This document shows, piece by piece, positions 1 to 10,741 of a DNA stretch of 64,000 bases; position 1 is the first letter of the stretch, and every line of letters begins with the position of its first letter. The translations under genes were made by a program, and so were the position numbers. Source of the DNA: Flammula alnicola (taxonomy: Eukaryota; Basidiomycota; Agaricomycetes; Agaricales; Strophariaceae); the NCBI GenBank assembly GCA_015499995.1, contig JADNRV010000017.1:62001-126000 (forward strand), in the 5' to 3' direction. The notes beneath the pieces were generated by a model. The model was not told where the DNA came from and did no database searches. It was given only the letters and a program-made list of their open reading frames with translations.

Positions 1-647
1 AGCGTAGTCATATACATAATCGTGCCTGTCATGTTCGAGTGCTCAAGCGCCCAAGTATTCATAACAGGCCCTGGCAATCGGGACGTCCTAGGACGTAGTG
101 CGCTGTTGCGGGATCGAAAATCCATTGTATGACCGATCGTGATCAGAGCGGCGACGTGAACCGAAAGTGGGTAAGATGGGAAGAAGCGTCATACTTAGCT
201 TGATTAAAATCGGAAGCGCCCATTTGGGTTCATTAACCGCGCTTCAGGTCATATGCCCGGGAGTGATGTCCGTTCATGCTCCGAGGCTGCTAAGAGGCAA
301 CCATGTACAAGAGCTGGTTGTGGGTGAACTCAGATTATGTTCGGGAATAGCTGTAAATGTTGCTTCGAACATTGCACGGTGACGTGCATCGCACGGCAGG
401 ATATGATGTTGTTCAAACTTACATCTCGAACTTCCGTCGGAATGTTCCAGGCACTGGAATAGGATTTGTACACTGTTGGCGAAAAATGATGCCATGCTCG
501 TTCAACGTTCAAGGAGCCCAAAGTCCAGAACGTATATTTTAATCTACTCATACGCCGAGAAAACGAGATTTGGCGGTCCCGAGGCGCGTGATACTGATTT
601 TTGGCCTATATTAATAATACAAGTTCGCCGTTCGAGTTTTAGGAAAT
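1..647. other. No gene recognised; 3' flank of quinone oxidoreductase gene
   Basis: Short open frames occur on both strands but none resembles a known protein or has a convincing exon-intron pattern. The last bases lie just beyond the stop codon of the neighbouring minus-strand oxidoreductase, so part of this stretch must be its 3' UTR. I see no repeat or RNA gene here. Confidence 0.5.
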
Positions 648-2110
648 TTAAACCACTTCTGCGATTATTTTACCGCTGTTCCTCGGGGTCAGAAATGTCC
701 GAGCTAAGCACCTTGTTGCTAACGTACCTGTTCTTGTTTTTTTCCATCTCCCGATGCGCAGCTTGTATCTCGGTCCAAGGGTACACCTACGCGAGTTGAA
801 TATTGTGTGATGACGTGCTAAGCGGGTGGTAGCGGCGTGATCAAATTAGAAGACTTGCCTTGTGGATATATGCCCGAATGGGACCGTTACCGTTCTCCCC
901 AGTTATCTTTGAAAAAACTTCATTGCGGAACCTGAGAGTGCGTTAAAATAGCAAGAAAAAAAGCGAGAACAATGTTCCCACCTTGCTATAAGTTCCGTTT
1001 GATACTGGATTGTGCGCGAGCGAAGAGTCGATCCTTCTATATGAAGGCGCTTGTATAGAATTGGTGCAAGGTTGACAGAATCAACCACCGCGCCTAGAAG
1101 TTTGTTTAATTTTTAATCTTGCGCCACATTGATAAGAACAGTAATTTTATTACCGCTTAGAAGCGCGAGCATCGTCATCCGGCCGTCAACGGCCATCGCG
1201 TCGATATTTTTGTTGAAGTGGGTCTGGCCAACAAAATCGATAACTACATTTGCACCTTTGTTGTCCGTGACTTCCTTTACGACCGCAGCAAAATCCTGAG
1301 TTTTGTAATTCGCTGCATGGGTAGCTCCATTCGGCAAGCTTAGGAGCCAGTCGTTTTTCTCTTTGGTCGACGTTGTCGCGATAACGGAATGACTTGAAAG
1401 GAATTAGTGTTCGCCAGTATATGGGAATATGCAGAATACTTACGCTCCGTATACACGCGCCAGTTGTATAGCGGAGACTCCCACACCTGAAGCACCCGCG
1501 TGAATAAGGACGTTGTCATTCTCCTTGACCTTGCCAATTACAACTAATGCTTGAAATGCTGTGAATTTCGGTTAGATTGAGTGCGTACCGGTTTGATAGC
1601 GTGACTGTACCTGTTAAGAATACCTCTGGGATACTAGCTGCTTCTGCCCATGTCAGATGGCTAGGCTTTGGAATGATATGTGTTTCATTAACGGCTATGA
1701 ATTCCGCGTACGCCCCCTGATTTGATGAATTCAGTAACACGCTACAGCGCCGAATCTGTCCATCACTTACTCCACCAGCAAGACCTAGCACTTCATCACC
1801 AACTTGCCAAGTAGACACATTTGTACCAAGCTTTGCTATGGTTCCTGAGAATTCGACACCCAGGATTGTCGATGAGCCAGCAGGAGGCGGGTACCTGCCC
1901 TCGCGCTGGGAAATATCCATTCGATTCAAACCAAAGGCCTTGATCTAGGAGGAGCCACCGAGACGTCGCGATTGATATCAAAGCGCGTTATTACACATAG
2001 ATTCTTACCTTAACCAAGACTTCGGTCGCTCTGAGTGTGGGTGTAGGCGCTTCACCGATGTAAAGGTTCTCCGCCGAGCCTTTTTCGTCTTTGATGAGAA
2101 CTGCACGCAT
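648..2110 (-). CDS. NAD(P)H quinone oxidoreductase, PIG3/TP53I3 type (MDR superfamily)
   Basis: A zinc-independent medium-chain dehydrogenase that should reduce quinones with NADPH in the cytosol. By splice consensus I read nine exons giving about 335 residues, the usual family length, with no frame break. The start is ATG at 2108-2110 (MRAVLIKDE). The catalytic-domain core contains [17 protein letters not shown] and GVEFSGTI. The nucleotide-binding segment has [16 protein letters not shown] (AxGxxGxG type). The C-terminal half has VIDFVGQ and the PIG3 hallmark [19 protein letters not shown]. The last exons read [30 protein letters not shown] and [13 protein letters not shown] at 648-650. The catalytic zinc ligands of alcohol dehydrogenases are absent, as expected. 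The intron at 787-858 has a GC donor. This is one of the few long genes in the window without an apparent indel. The family call is strong; the substrate is inferred. Confidence 0.93.
787..858 (-). other. GC-AG intron in the quinone oxidoreductase gene
   Basis: On the minus strand the exon ends ...CACAAG and the intron begins GCAAGT, ending in CGCGTAG before GTGTACCCTTGG. Splicing joins AYIHK to VYPWTEIQ, which is exactly the conserved family sequence. A GT donor cannot produce this join here, so the donor is non-canonical but otherwise matches the extended consensus (GCAAGT). Confidence 0.85.
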
Positions 2111-3770
2111 TTCGTTTCCTGGTAACTTTCGAGATTTGGTGGTGTAGGACGTAGTTGGATAACAGAAATCTTTGTGCTGATAAATCCATTGGAGTCTCAA
2201 GGTGTTCCAAAGGCGCCATCGGTACACTGAGTTACCGGACACTTTCGCGCCGCAAGTTCCGCGGAACGGTCACATGATGTCGCCACGAGGAAGGGGAGAT
2301 GTCCCTCTATTTTCCTGAAGTTCTCTCTTGAAAGTTGATATAATCGTGTCACAACATTTAACGAGTAGATTTTTTACTCGCATGTACACCTCGTCATATG
2401 TTATATGTATGGCTGTGCGCCGTGTTTTCTTTCCCGACCTCTTAGCTGGCAGGATCTCAGGAGATATTTATAGATTGGCAGTAAGCTCGTGTTGTTCCTA
2501 GAACTGCCTTTGACATTTGTCAAAACGGAGATCCACGATACGTCAAAAGTTGTATGAATTAATCTCTTAAATCGCGAAAAACGTCGCGATATGTCGGGCT
2601 CTGGAACGTCATGGACCATGGTGATCAGCGAGAGATTTTTTTGGGTTTGATACAACATAAATTTAAATCACGAGAAAGAACTAACCTCTTATTATGTCAA
2701 CATGATATTGTAGGGCATACCTGAATTATCTACCGAGTGCTGGCTGTCTTTGCAGGTCATGCTTGTAGGTCCACCACGAACCCTGTGGGTGGAAATGAGG
2801 CGGCCCTAAAGCTCCATCACCGACATGTGACAAATTTCCCACAGTACCCGTATAAGAGGAAATTTTATTTTCGCCCACTCTTCAACATTCCTTTTCCACC
2901 AGACGACATGACCTGAAGACAGCCTGTGTTGACAGTCTCTGGAAAGATGGCTTGATGATCTCGACGCTATATTTTCATCCTCAAGATCAGCCTGTGATAT
3001 CCTTGTCCATGTTGTTGGGCTGTAGCTGTTGTTCGAAGCATGGGTCGACAATTGTTGGGCTTTTCCAAACAGTGAGTTCTCTTTTCCTGCCTTCCACCCC
3101 TTCCTTTCTCTTGCGGATGACACCGCTATGGTCCGTGTTTCCAAGAAGCGACTAGACATCGCTGCTCAAATATGCAGACACCTATTTACCTAGCCTCTGA
3201 TTTTTATTTTCTTTGTGATCTTTTATAACCTGTCTCCCTGAGATTGCTTTGATTGCTTACTGACATCCTCTTGTTCACCTTAGGTGCTTTTTCCGATAGT
3301 ATCTGTAGTCTTATTTTCGGCGGCCTACTCCTTCAATGTTTGTACTGTTGTATCTCTTGTAATATTTTCTCTTCTTGAATGTTAACCTTTCCTCCTCCAC
3401 TTGAAGTGAAGTCTGGGATAACAATCGTGACAGTCCTGAACTTGAACGGCCGACTCTCTATTCAGGACGGTAGAGGAAGAATACTTGGCCGCATCCAGAC
3501 GAAGTTGCTACAGGATGTACAGCGCAACGATCTGGCCTTGCATCGCGAAGTTCGGATATCCTTGTCGTCCGCGTGTTCGCACCTTCCTCACAATATAATT
3601 CCATGACTTCACAGAGCACTGGAAAATGCGGTACTGTTGCGCGACTCTCTTCAGGTTGCACACGTAGAAAGGTAGTTCTCCTCGGTTTCCACTTCCTGGA
3701 TTCTTTAAGCTACAAAGACTCGACTCGACTACAATGGACGTGCTATTGCGAAGGCAAAGAAATAAGGCAA
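2111..3770. other. Intergenic stretch without a recognised gene
   Basis: This is the 5' flank of the quinone oxidoreductase plus about 1.5 kb of sequence with only short frames. Two minus-strand frames (2806-3159 and 3458-3661) and one plus-strand frame (3379-3606) are open for 65-117 codons. They show no family motif, signal peptide or supporting splice pattern. I would not call any of them a gene. Confidence 0.5.
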
Positions 3771-3864
3771 GAACTACAAAATCTCCACACTCGAACTTGC
3801 AGTGCTCATGCTTTCCAGCTTCGTAAGAGAAGTTCTCTCCGGGGAATATTTAAATATTCTTTGC

Positions 3865-4724
3865 TCAAGGGCCGTTCTGGATGGCCTGAGCCTGAGCTTG
3901 GAAGGTCGTAGAGACAACGGGGCATCCGACACCTGGTCCATGCAGGTTCTGAAGAGTGATAACGGCCGCGTTGATACGCGCCAACTTGGATGCCTTCGAG
4001 TTGTCGGTCGGAAAAGTGGTTGGGTTGTTAACCGCGTGGCCAGCCGTAGCGTTCGCACTCAAGGACTAAATCAGAGAACTACATATCAGTATACATCTCT
4101 AGCAATAAGAAAATAGAAACGAATTCTAAGTCGCCAGTGCCAGTGGGTCCAAACCAGCCGCATGTCCGAAATTGAGGTAACAAGTTGGGGCTAACGCCAC
4201 CTGCGGCAGGAGAAGGGGCAGCAGGCGTTGCTGCTGATTTCGTGGTCGCAGGCTTGGATGAGGGTGAGGGCTTGGGTGCGGCGGGGCCGGGGCTGGGGAG
4301 CTGCAGCGGTATCGGTTCCATCTTGGGTGGCTTTGTCCACGAATGACCGCCGCGTTGACACGAGCTAACTTGGAGGCCTTGGGGTTGTCCGTTGGAAGGA
4401 AAGCTTGACTCAGTTGACTGGGGGTTGTTGACTCCATGGTCCGCGGCAACATTCGCGTTCAAGGACTAATGAGGAAAATTTAATAGATTTGACAAATGCA
4501 AATGAAGTATAAATTTGGCACAAATAGGCGCTCACGACAACGAATGAATTGTGATCCCGCACCCCTTGCGCATTTGGGATGCCATCGCAGTCTCCATTCC
4601 CCGTCGGGTTCAGACCGGCTGCATGTCCGAATTGTGGCACAAGATTGGGGTCAACGGCTCGTCCAAGGCCTGCAAGACCGCGGCAATGCAGCGGAGAAAC
4701 GAAGGCTGAAGTGACGAATTTCAT
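3865..4724 (-). CDS. Two-repeat small secreted protein, frame-broken copy
   Basis: This is the second of two neighbouring genes of the same unnamed Agaricomycete secreted-protein family. Repeat 1 begins at 4724 with MKFVTSAF, a degraded signal-peptide-like start. It continues DPNLVPQFGHAAGLNPTG and CDGIPNAQGV, then after a short intron LNANVAADHGVNNP and DNPKASKLARVNAAVI. A linker rich in Pro, Ala, Ser and Lys (about 4200-4310) leads to repeat 2, which starts GGVSPNLLPQF and ends in a clean exon with NATAGHAVNNPTTFPTDNSK, LHGPGVGCP and AQAQAIQNGP-stop. Repeat 2 has lost the CDG...PCxCPPD part. Frames change within repeat 1 and at the start of repeat 2, so as written no single product is made. 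Whether this is decay or consensus error is open. Function is unknown for the family. Confidence 0.6.
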
Positions 4725-5584
4725 GATATATACGATGGTTGAAATATTGACAAGTAGCTTTGCGTGAAATTAAAGACGGAGGTTGCTGCAACAGTCAAGT
4801 TGTTCGCAACATGACAGGAATCTACGACTAGCGCAGGAAATTTAAAAGAGTATAGAAGGATCGAACTACAGTCTAACCTCTCTTACCCATACCTCGTGGA
4901 CTGCCACGCTATGGTTATGGGGTTATGGTTATGAGAGTCAATGTGTAAATCTCAGTTGGTGCTGCTAGATATTAGGGTTATGCAAGGTATGGATGAGTTC
5001 GACGTAGTCGATAGAAGGAAGCGGAAGTGAGGGAGATAGAGGGAAGGGAGTCATGCTTCATGTCATTTCAATCTGGTGCATGCGCCGAGGATCATCATGC
5101 CTTCAAGACTTGAAGACTCTTGGCAGCATTTCAACATTTTCGCTGTGCAAGCCTTCTGAATATCGTGGCCATGCCCATGTGGAATGATCGTTCGAAGGAA
5201 ACCATCAATCCCGTTCCGGGGCAAGGTGGCCTGTACTTCTACAGACTTGTTAACAGCAATTACCGCACGGCATCGCACCTGTCTCGAGAACAACGTTGTA
5301 AGGGACGTTCGATCCTTTCATTGTCACTCCTGAGTATCTTCCCGAGATATCTCTGATAAGTGCGCGTTTCAGTGACCGCGACGACAATGACACGAAAGCT
5401 TGGCGATGCGACCCCTATTTGACCAGGCGAAATATCATCGAGAGCGGGTTCAACCGTCACACAGAAAATAGGTGGGTTCCACTCGATCACTTCCTGGAAT
5501 TTGTTATCTGGGTATCAACAAATGATGAAGGTACAAAATTAATCGACGATGCATGCGAAAGATGAACGGTGCAGAACTACAAAA
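4725..5584. other. Spacer between the two secreted-protein genes
   Basis: It contains the upstream region of the minus-strand secreted-protein gene. At 5063-5490 two overlapping minus-strand frames (for example WNPPIFCVTVEPALDDISPG) look mildly protein-like but match nothing I know. A short stretch near 4908-4935 repeats GGTTATGG; it is too short to be a telomeric tract. Confidence 0.4.
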
Positions 5585-6688
5585 TCACCACATTCGAAGG
5601 TTCGATGGGCTCACTAACATTTCAGTTCGAGGGTAAGTTTCTCTCCACAAAAGCGCCATAACACCATCGGTCAAGGCCTTCTGGATTGCCTGTGCTTGCG
5701 CTCCAAAAGTCGTGGCTGCTTGTGGGCATCCAACGCCTGGTCCATGGAGGTTTTGGAGGGTGATCGTGGCTGCGTTGAGGCGCGCAAGCTTAGACGCTTG
5801 GAATTGTCGGTAGGGAACGAGAGCTGGACCGTAGGGTTGTTGACGGCATGACCCACGGCAACGTTCGCATTCAGAGACTGACAAGTTCGCGAGGAATAAG
5901 CAAAAGCGTAATAGAAAAATAGATAAGAAATTAAATCTTACCTGAATGAAGGAGGCACGATCGGGAGGGCAGGAGCAAGGGATCTTGATGGGGACTCCTT
6001 GGGCGTTGGGGATGCCATCACAATCGCCGGTACCTGTGGGGTTCACACCGGCTTGAACGCCGAACTCGGGGACAAGAGCGGGGTCAACACCACCGGCAGC
6101 AGTGCAGGCGAAGACACAGGTGCAACGGGCGCTGAAGTTGCTGGAGCGGCCGGGGCAGGGGAGGGTGCTGGGGCTGCGGTGTCTGTTCCGGCCTGGATGG
6201 CCTGTGCTTGAGCACCAAAGGTCGTGGCTGCCTGGGGGCATCCAACTCCAGGTCCCGGAGGTTTTGGAGGCTAATCGTAGCTGCGTTGAGACGAGCGAGC
6301 TGCGAAGCCTTGGAGTTATCGGTAGGGAAAGAGACTTGCACGCCAGTGTTGTTCACGGCGTGACCAGCAGCAACGTTCGCATTCAAAGACTGATAATGAA
6401 AAAAGAACGCGACATTTAGTCGATGCAGTGCACATTGTAAGTGAAAAAAGGACTCACAGCGATAAATGAATTGCGATCCGGAGGGCAAAAGCATGGGATC
6501 TTAATGGGCACTCCTTGAGCATTTGTGACTCCATCACAGTCCCCGGTACCCGTGGGGTTCACACCAGCTTGAACACCGAATTGTGGCACAAGATTGGGGT
6601 CAACAGCTCTCCTAGAAAGCCTCAAAGGCCTTGCAGACACCGACGCGACAGCAGCAGAGAAAACGACGATGGCGCTGATGAATTTCAT
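5585..6688 (-). CDS. Two-repeat small secreted protein
   Basis: The start is ATG at 6686-6688. Residues 1-19 (MKFISAIVVFSAAVASVSA) form a clear signal peptide. Repeat 1 then reads DPNLVPQFGVQAGVNPTG, CDGVTNAQGVPIKIPCFCPP, an intron with a GTGAGT donor, and LNANVAAGHAVNN, SFPTDNSKASQLARLNAA. After a Pro/Ala-rich linker, repeat 2 begins GGVDPALVPEFGVQAG and repeats the same order through LHGPGVGCPQAATTFGAQAQ. Each repeat has four conserved Cys (CDG, PCxC, GVGCP), suggesting two disulfides. Single-base deletions are apparent near 6270 (LHGPGVGC region), in the linker near 6090, and near 5806 (SKASKLAR). The protein is probably secreted to the wall or medium; its function is unknown. The 3' end beyond AQAIQ is uncertain. 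Confidence 0.7.
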
Positions 6689-8335
6689 GGTGGATTAAAT
6701 TTTGAATGATCGACAGTACTTGCGCGAAATATGTAAAGAATGTAGGCTGTTCAAGACAGGATCCTACGACTAGCGCAGGCAAAAGGCAGAAAAAGAGTCG
6801 AACCAGTCGATGAGCCCGAGGAGGAAGAGAAAGGGAATGGTGACCGCCGATGGTCCATTGTCGTTTATATATAAACTTCCTCGGTTGATCACGAACCACC
6901 ATCATCAACACATCTTTTACGGCAGCAACCACCCACTTTGCTTCTCATTTCATTCACCGTGGCTGGTTGCTATGTAACCTACAAAAGTTTCGTCGTAGGC
7001 GCTAATTCGTTCCTCATCAAGTGCTACTCGACAGAAACGTGGGCTATTGTCGCGGCTATGCAATGCTTGAGCCAGGAGGGGAAAATTTTAGGGTAATTCT
7101 ACATGGGCGACGCATACATCGGCATTTGACCATCTGTCGCCCTCTCCAATCACCCATCGTGAGTGCTGATCTGAAACTCTGCGCCTCTCATTGCTAACAT
7201 CAGCGTATGGTCTCCTACAGAACTCGCTCAAAGCACCCGCGCATGGCCCAGAGCTTGTCGTCAAGGTCGAATTCATGTGCTTGCCCACTTTCTCGGTGTC
7301 CTTCCACAGCAGAATTACAAGCCACCCAGCGTGCCGTCCTTCTAGAGATCCACCTGCCCACCCTCACGTTCTCTTGACCACGGAACGTCTTTTTGTTGTT
7401 CAAACCCCATCCCGTCCCACCTCGAAATTTTCATATAAATTGAATACCGACGCAACCGTCTTCAATCCAGTGGTAGAATACTACGATGGCATCGATATAT
7501 CGATATCATATCGCATGATGGTGAGCAACACAACTTCCTTGCAACCTGATGTCCGTCTACTGATCATCCAATCAAACGGTACTCAGCACGTAAGCGCGTT
7601 ATCAAGGTATAAAGCCGTACAGCCACGGTGCACATTATTCCGAGGGCTTAGGATTTCCGTATATCTCTGGCTACTTGAAAGAAAACCGTCGAAACCACTG
7701 CCTGTTAGACTTTAGCAAGTCGCCGCGCTCATAGGTAAACAGATTCTTTCTGATCTTACAGAAAACGTCTGCGGGCGCTCGTCTATGACCCTCGCCTTTC
7801 TCGTCGGACCTACGTATACGTCGGCAGCACGGCTGAAACTCAGGTGCCATCACATCCGTGATTATCTGATATCTCCAGCCACTTTCTCTGACCACATCGC
7901 ATCGTCGAATTTTGTGGAGTTCTGCCCCTTGAAGCCATTATCCCCTAGGACTTGAGTCCATGTAGCACTTAGATCACTTTCTGATGACCTGCAAACATGA
8001 TCTCAACCGCGGGCGGTGACCACACGGCGCGTAGTTCATGCAGCCCCCACCTAGATCCTTGTCTCGTCGGGTGCTATTCCTCTGGCAGGCTCTGCTGATA
8101 GTTAGACAGTCACTGACTTGCAATACTTTCCTGTTGTAGGTCCCATCTGGCTACCCATGGAATGCAGTATCAACCTTCTGCAAGGTTCACTAAAGAGAAA
8201 GCAGACAACTTACGATCCTGGCTTACAGGGGGGACCTTTTGTCGAACTACGTCCCATCCTCTATCGAGATCGTGATATCTAAGTGCAAGATAACTGATAT
8301 GAATCCTACAACTCCACCTGCCTCAGTTATGCGAT
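6689..8335. other. Intergenic region, no gene recognised
   Basis: It includes the promoter side of the secreted-protein gene, with a palindromic TATA-like TTATATATAA at 6865-6874, about 180 bp upstream of its ATG. A plus-strand frame at 7191-7715 is open for 174 codons but shows no motif, compositional signal or splice support. Confidence 0.4.
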
Positions 8336-8640
8336 CAGTGACCAATCTCGCGATAACCCCTTCGGAGCCGTGAGTGGACATTGAAAAACACTACGCTCTC
8401 CAGGAATATATATGCTCGTCTGTACAAGAAATTGCTAAGAAGTTCAAGATTACCCGGATGTTCGACCTTCCGCCCTTTGACGATGGGAAATACGAATGGA
8501 CTTTTAAGAAAGTTAAGCATCATCTTGCAGATCTCGTGCGATTTGACCACTGTTGTCTGAATGAATCTCCGAATGGTGCCAGATATCGCCATATATTGCA
8601 TTTTAGACCTTGTGCAGCGCCGAACCAGGAAATCTAGCAG
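8335..8640 (-). pseudogene. Aldo/keto reductase 3' fragment
   Basis: The minus strand reads KSPFVFPIVKGRKVEH, the conserved last-exon motif of the aryl-alcohol-dehydrogenase-type aldo/keto reductases present in full at 17.2, 23 and 27.5 kb. After this motif the frame degrades: NLE is recognisable, and ESVVFFNVHS recalls the ESVVPF segment. No upstream exons with the catalytic tetrad are present. Together with about 400 bp of flank it is homologous to 16690-17040. This is a truncated remnant, not a gene with a single indel. Confidence 0.7.
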
Positions 8641-8870
8641 AATCTGCCGATTGTGCGCCTATACACCAGCGGCTTGGCTATCATTGTCCAAGTGGGCTCA
8701 AGTTCTCAGCTTACTTGTCCCCGAAGTGATGATCCTGAAAGGTTAAGGTAAACGGCTGCTGGAACGCGTAGACAAGCCTCATTTAGTCTGCTTATACTCA
8801 TATCCGTGATAGCTAGTAGAACAGAAGTGATGGAGAATTCAAAGATTCAGATGTCATTGTCGCTCAGTTG
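8440..8870. repeat. Duplicated flank of the aldo/keto reductase remnant (partner at 16690-17040)
   Basis: Ordered matches run along both stretches, for example TTCGACCTTCCGCCC, CCGATTGTGCG, a CAGCNGCTNGG run and ATATCCGTGAT versus ATACCCGTGATG. Similarity is diverged but collinear. The two copies bracket the acidic-paralogue block, showing that the segment was duplicated as a unit. Confidence 0.6.
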
Positions 8871-9060
8871 TGAGCTGGGGAACTATCGAACGAGAAAAAG
8901 AAATAAAAGATTTGAATGATGTTGCTATGAGCCCGTTCAGTTATACAAGAGTGTTGCAAATCCTGTTATAGTCAAGAAATCATAAGTAGATATCTTGGGT
9001 TCAATCATGAGGCGACCTACTTCTATCCACCCCTGATCGCATCGGAAAATAATAGAATTA
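8855..9060. repeat. Downstream duplicated segment, copy 1 (partner at 14835-15065)
   Basis: This region is nearly identical to 14835-15065, including TCCTGTTATAGTCAAG, GATATCTTGGGTTCAATC and GGCGACCTACTTCTATCC. It lies directly 3' of acidic paralogue 1, as the partner lies 3' of paralogue 3, so duplication extended beyond the gene. Paralogue 2 lacks it. Confidence 0.85.
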
Positions 9061-9905
9061 GTGGACCGCAACGGGATGAAATAGATAACACATACAGCCT
9101 CTATCGGTCACCTTTCCGCGTCTATTTCTCTTTTCGGCGAGATAGTATTCTAAGCCGGCTTGAAGTGCAGTGGTGATTATCATCAGAGGAACACGATTGT
9201 CATCATGGCTCACTTACACATGGCGTTGGGCATTGTGTGTAGGGCACCATCTGTATATGAGTAGTCTCCTATATTCATCGCCATGTAGTCCCTAACCCGC
9301 CCTGAAAATCTGGCTGAGAAGGGATTGGGTGACTTAAACAAGGCATGACACTCACCGCATGACCTTGTAGCCTGAAGCCGCAAAGTATAGTTACGATTAG
9401 GCCCATCACTGTCGTCTTCCTCACTATTGGTGTCGTCGCCACTGTTGCTCTCGTCACCACTTTCATCCTCGTCTTCACTCGGGTTTTCAGCTTTTTGTAT
9501 GTCATACAAAATATACAGTGGACGAGTCTTCTTCCCTCCAAGCGATCCAGTAAAGTCCAGTGGCTCATCATCATCGTAAAGAACGTTTTTGCTATCGTCC
9601 TCATAGATGTCCAGATATTTGAGGTTTGTCATCGGGAGCGCCGAGCTTGATCTGGCGATAAAGACTTTCAACGCAATTGCAGTGAGGGAGTTAACCTCCG
9701 CTGCGTCCAACGGGTACCACCAGATTTCATTGTCACCAGATGTAAACCCCCAGTCTGGAGGTAACTTCCGGGGTCGAGGTTATTCCCGTACGTATCCTCG
9801 AGCTTGAACCAGGCTATGACAGATTATAAGGCAACCTTAACGGAAAAGGAAAGGAAAGAAAAGACTGACCGCCATATTGTGTAGGACCTTGTCCCGCTTT
9901 ACCAT
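9058..9905 (-). CDS. Acidic paralogue 1, unrecognised family
   Basis: First of three related genes on the same strand; I do not recognise the family. The start is ATG at 9903-9905 (MVKRDK). An intron follows whose acceptor precedes WF.LEDTYGN. The long exon (about 9360-9690) encodes NLKYLDIYEDDSKNVLYDDD, LDFTGSLGGKK and an acidic Asp/Glu/Ser stretch, then GPNRNYTLRLQATRSC. A 3' exon encodes a stretch with YMAMN and GDYSYTDGALH. The last exon encodes a basic segment, AEKRNRRGKVTDRG. There is no signal peptide or membrane segment. The 5' exon carries an apparent one-base deletion relative to copies 2 and 3. The N-terminal half is more divergent from copies 2 and 3 than they are from each other, while the C-terminal half is almost identical to copy 3. 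The 3' end (stop at 9058-9060) is tentative. Confidence 0.55.
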
Positions 9906-9944
9906 TGTAAATGAACTGGAGGAAGGAGATGCACCTGCCGCTTG

Positions 9945-9953
9945 CTTTATATA
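9945..9953 (-). promoter_or_regulatory. TATA box of acidic paralogue 1
   Basis: Minus-strand TATATAAAG about 40 bp upstream of the start codon, preceded by GCAGTA, as in the other two paralogues. The spacer up to the ATG (CATCTCCTTCC...GTTCATTTACA) is also conserved in all three. Confidence 0.7.
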
Positions 9954-9959
9954 CTGCAG

Positions 9960-10741
9960 CTGACTGGCAGGAATTCAACGAAACATCTAGAAAGCGGAAC
10001 TCTGCGTAGCAATGCCAGGAAAGAATACAGTTAGATTCATGATGAATGACAGTTGGATGGGTAGAATGGAGGCCTTTAAGTGCAGAGATCACTCACGAGG
10101 CCGACCGAGTGTGGAAAACACGTCAACAGATAACAATCATAACATATGTGAATCCAATTTTAGATGAGGCAAGGCGGTGCCGCAAAGCACAAATTCCCAG
10201 GTTTTCCCAATTAACTCGAACCCCCCAGATCAGATAAGCGCTCAATATTCAATCTTTCTATGTCTGGTTCATGGCGCTTGATGGACCGGGGAGTTTCTGT
10301 TTCCGTGACAGTAGAAGTCGGAGAGCATAGGAGGAGGGACAATTCTAAGTTACAGCCTAGGCCTCGTTATACACTTCGCAATTGTGCCAGGGTACCGTGA
10401 CGGTAATTTCGTTCCGAGTTGGTGAAGTAGAGGAGGATCACTGCACGACGAAAAAAAATTGTAAATCAATAATGCAAAAAGTAGTGGGTGCACCCTATGC
10501 ACGAAGCGCACAACTGTCATTCAACTAAAGATGTAATGCAAAATTGACAAACGAAGAGGACTTCAAGTGAAATCTCATAAAGAGAAGAGTCATGGGAATC
10601 TCGTAAAACACCAGCTCCCTTGAGTTATAATCCGGATAACTATTGAATAAGAAAGCGGAACGGAAAGGGTTTGGTACAAAGGGACCACGCAAAGGAAGTT
10701 AAAACCTGAGCCCGGCCGGCACGCGTGATACATCTCCTATT
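9960..10741. other. Upstream region of acidic paralogue 1 and 3' flank of paralogue 2
   Basis: The part up to about 10330 is collinear with the regions upstream of paralogues 2 (11700-12060) and 3 (16020-16370), though more diverged. Shared blocks include GATCAGATAAGCGC, TCTTTCTA and TTTCCGTGA. Beyond 10330 I see no gene or repeat. Confidence 0.5.

Noticed and set aside
4908..4985. GGTTATGG and TTAGGGTTATG words resembling telomeric repeats
   Set aside because: Only two or three imperfect units, no long array, and flanked by ordinary intergenic sequence.
7191..7715. 174-codon plus-strand frame
   Set aside because: No recognisable domain, no splice support and no compositional bias of real protein; overlapping frames are equally plausible.
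8985..9010. GGGTTCAATCATG as a possible tRNA T-loop
   Set aside because: No acceptor stem or anticodon arm can be formed, and the sequence is simply part of a duplicated segment (also at 15005).
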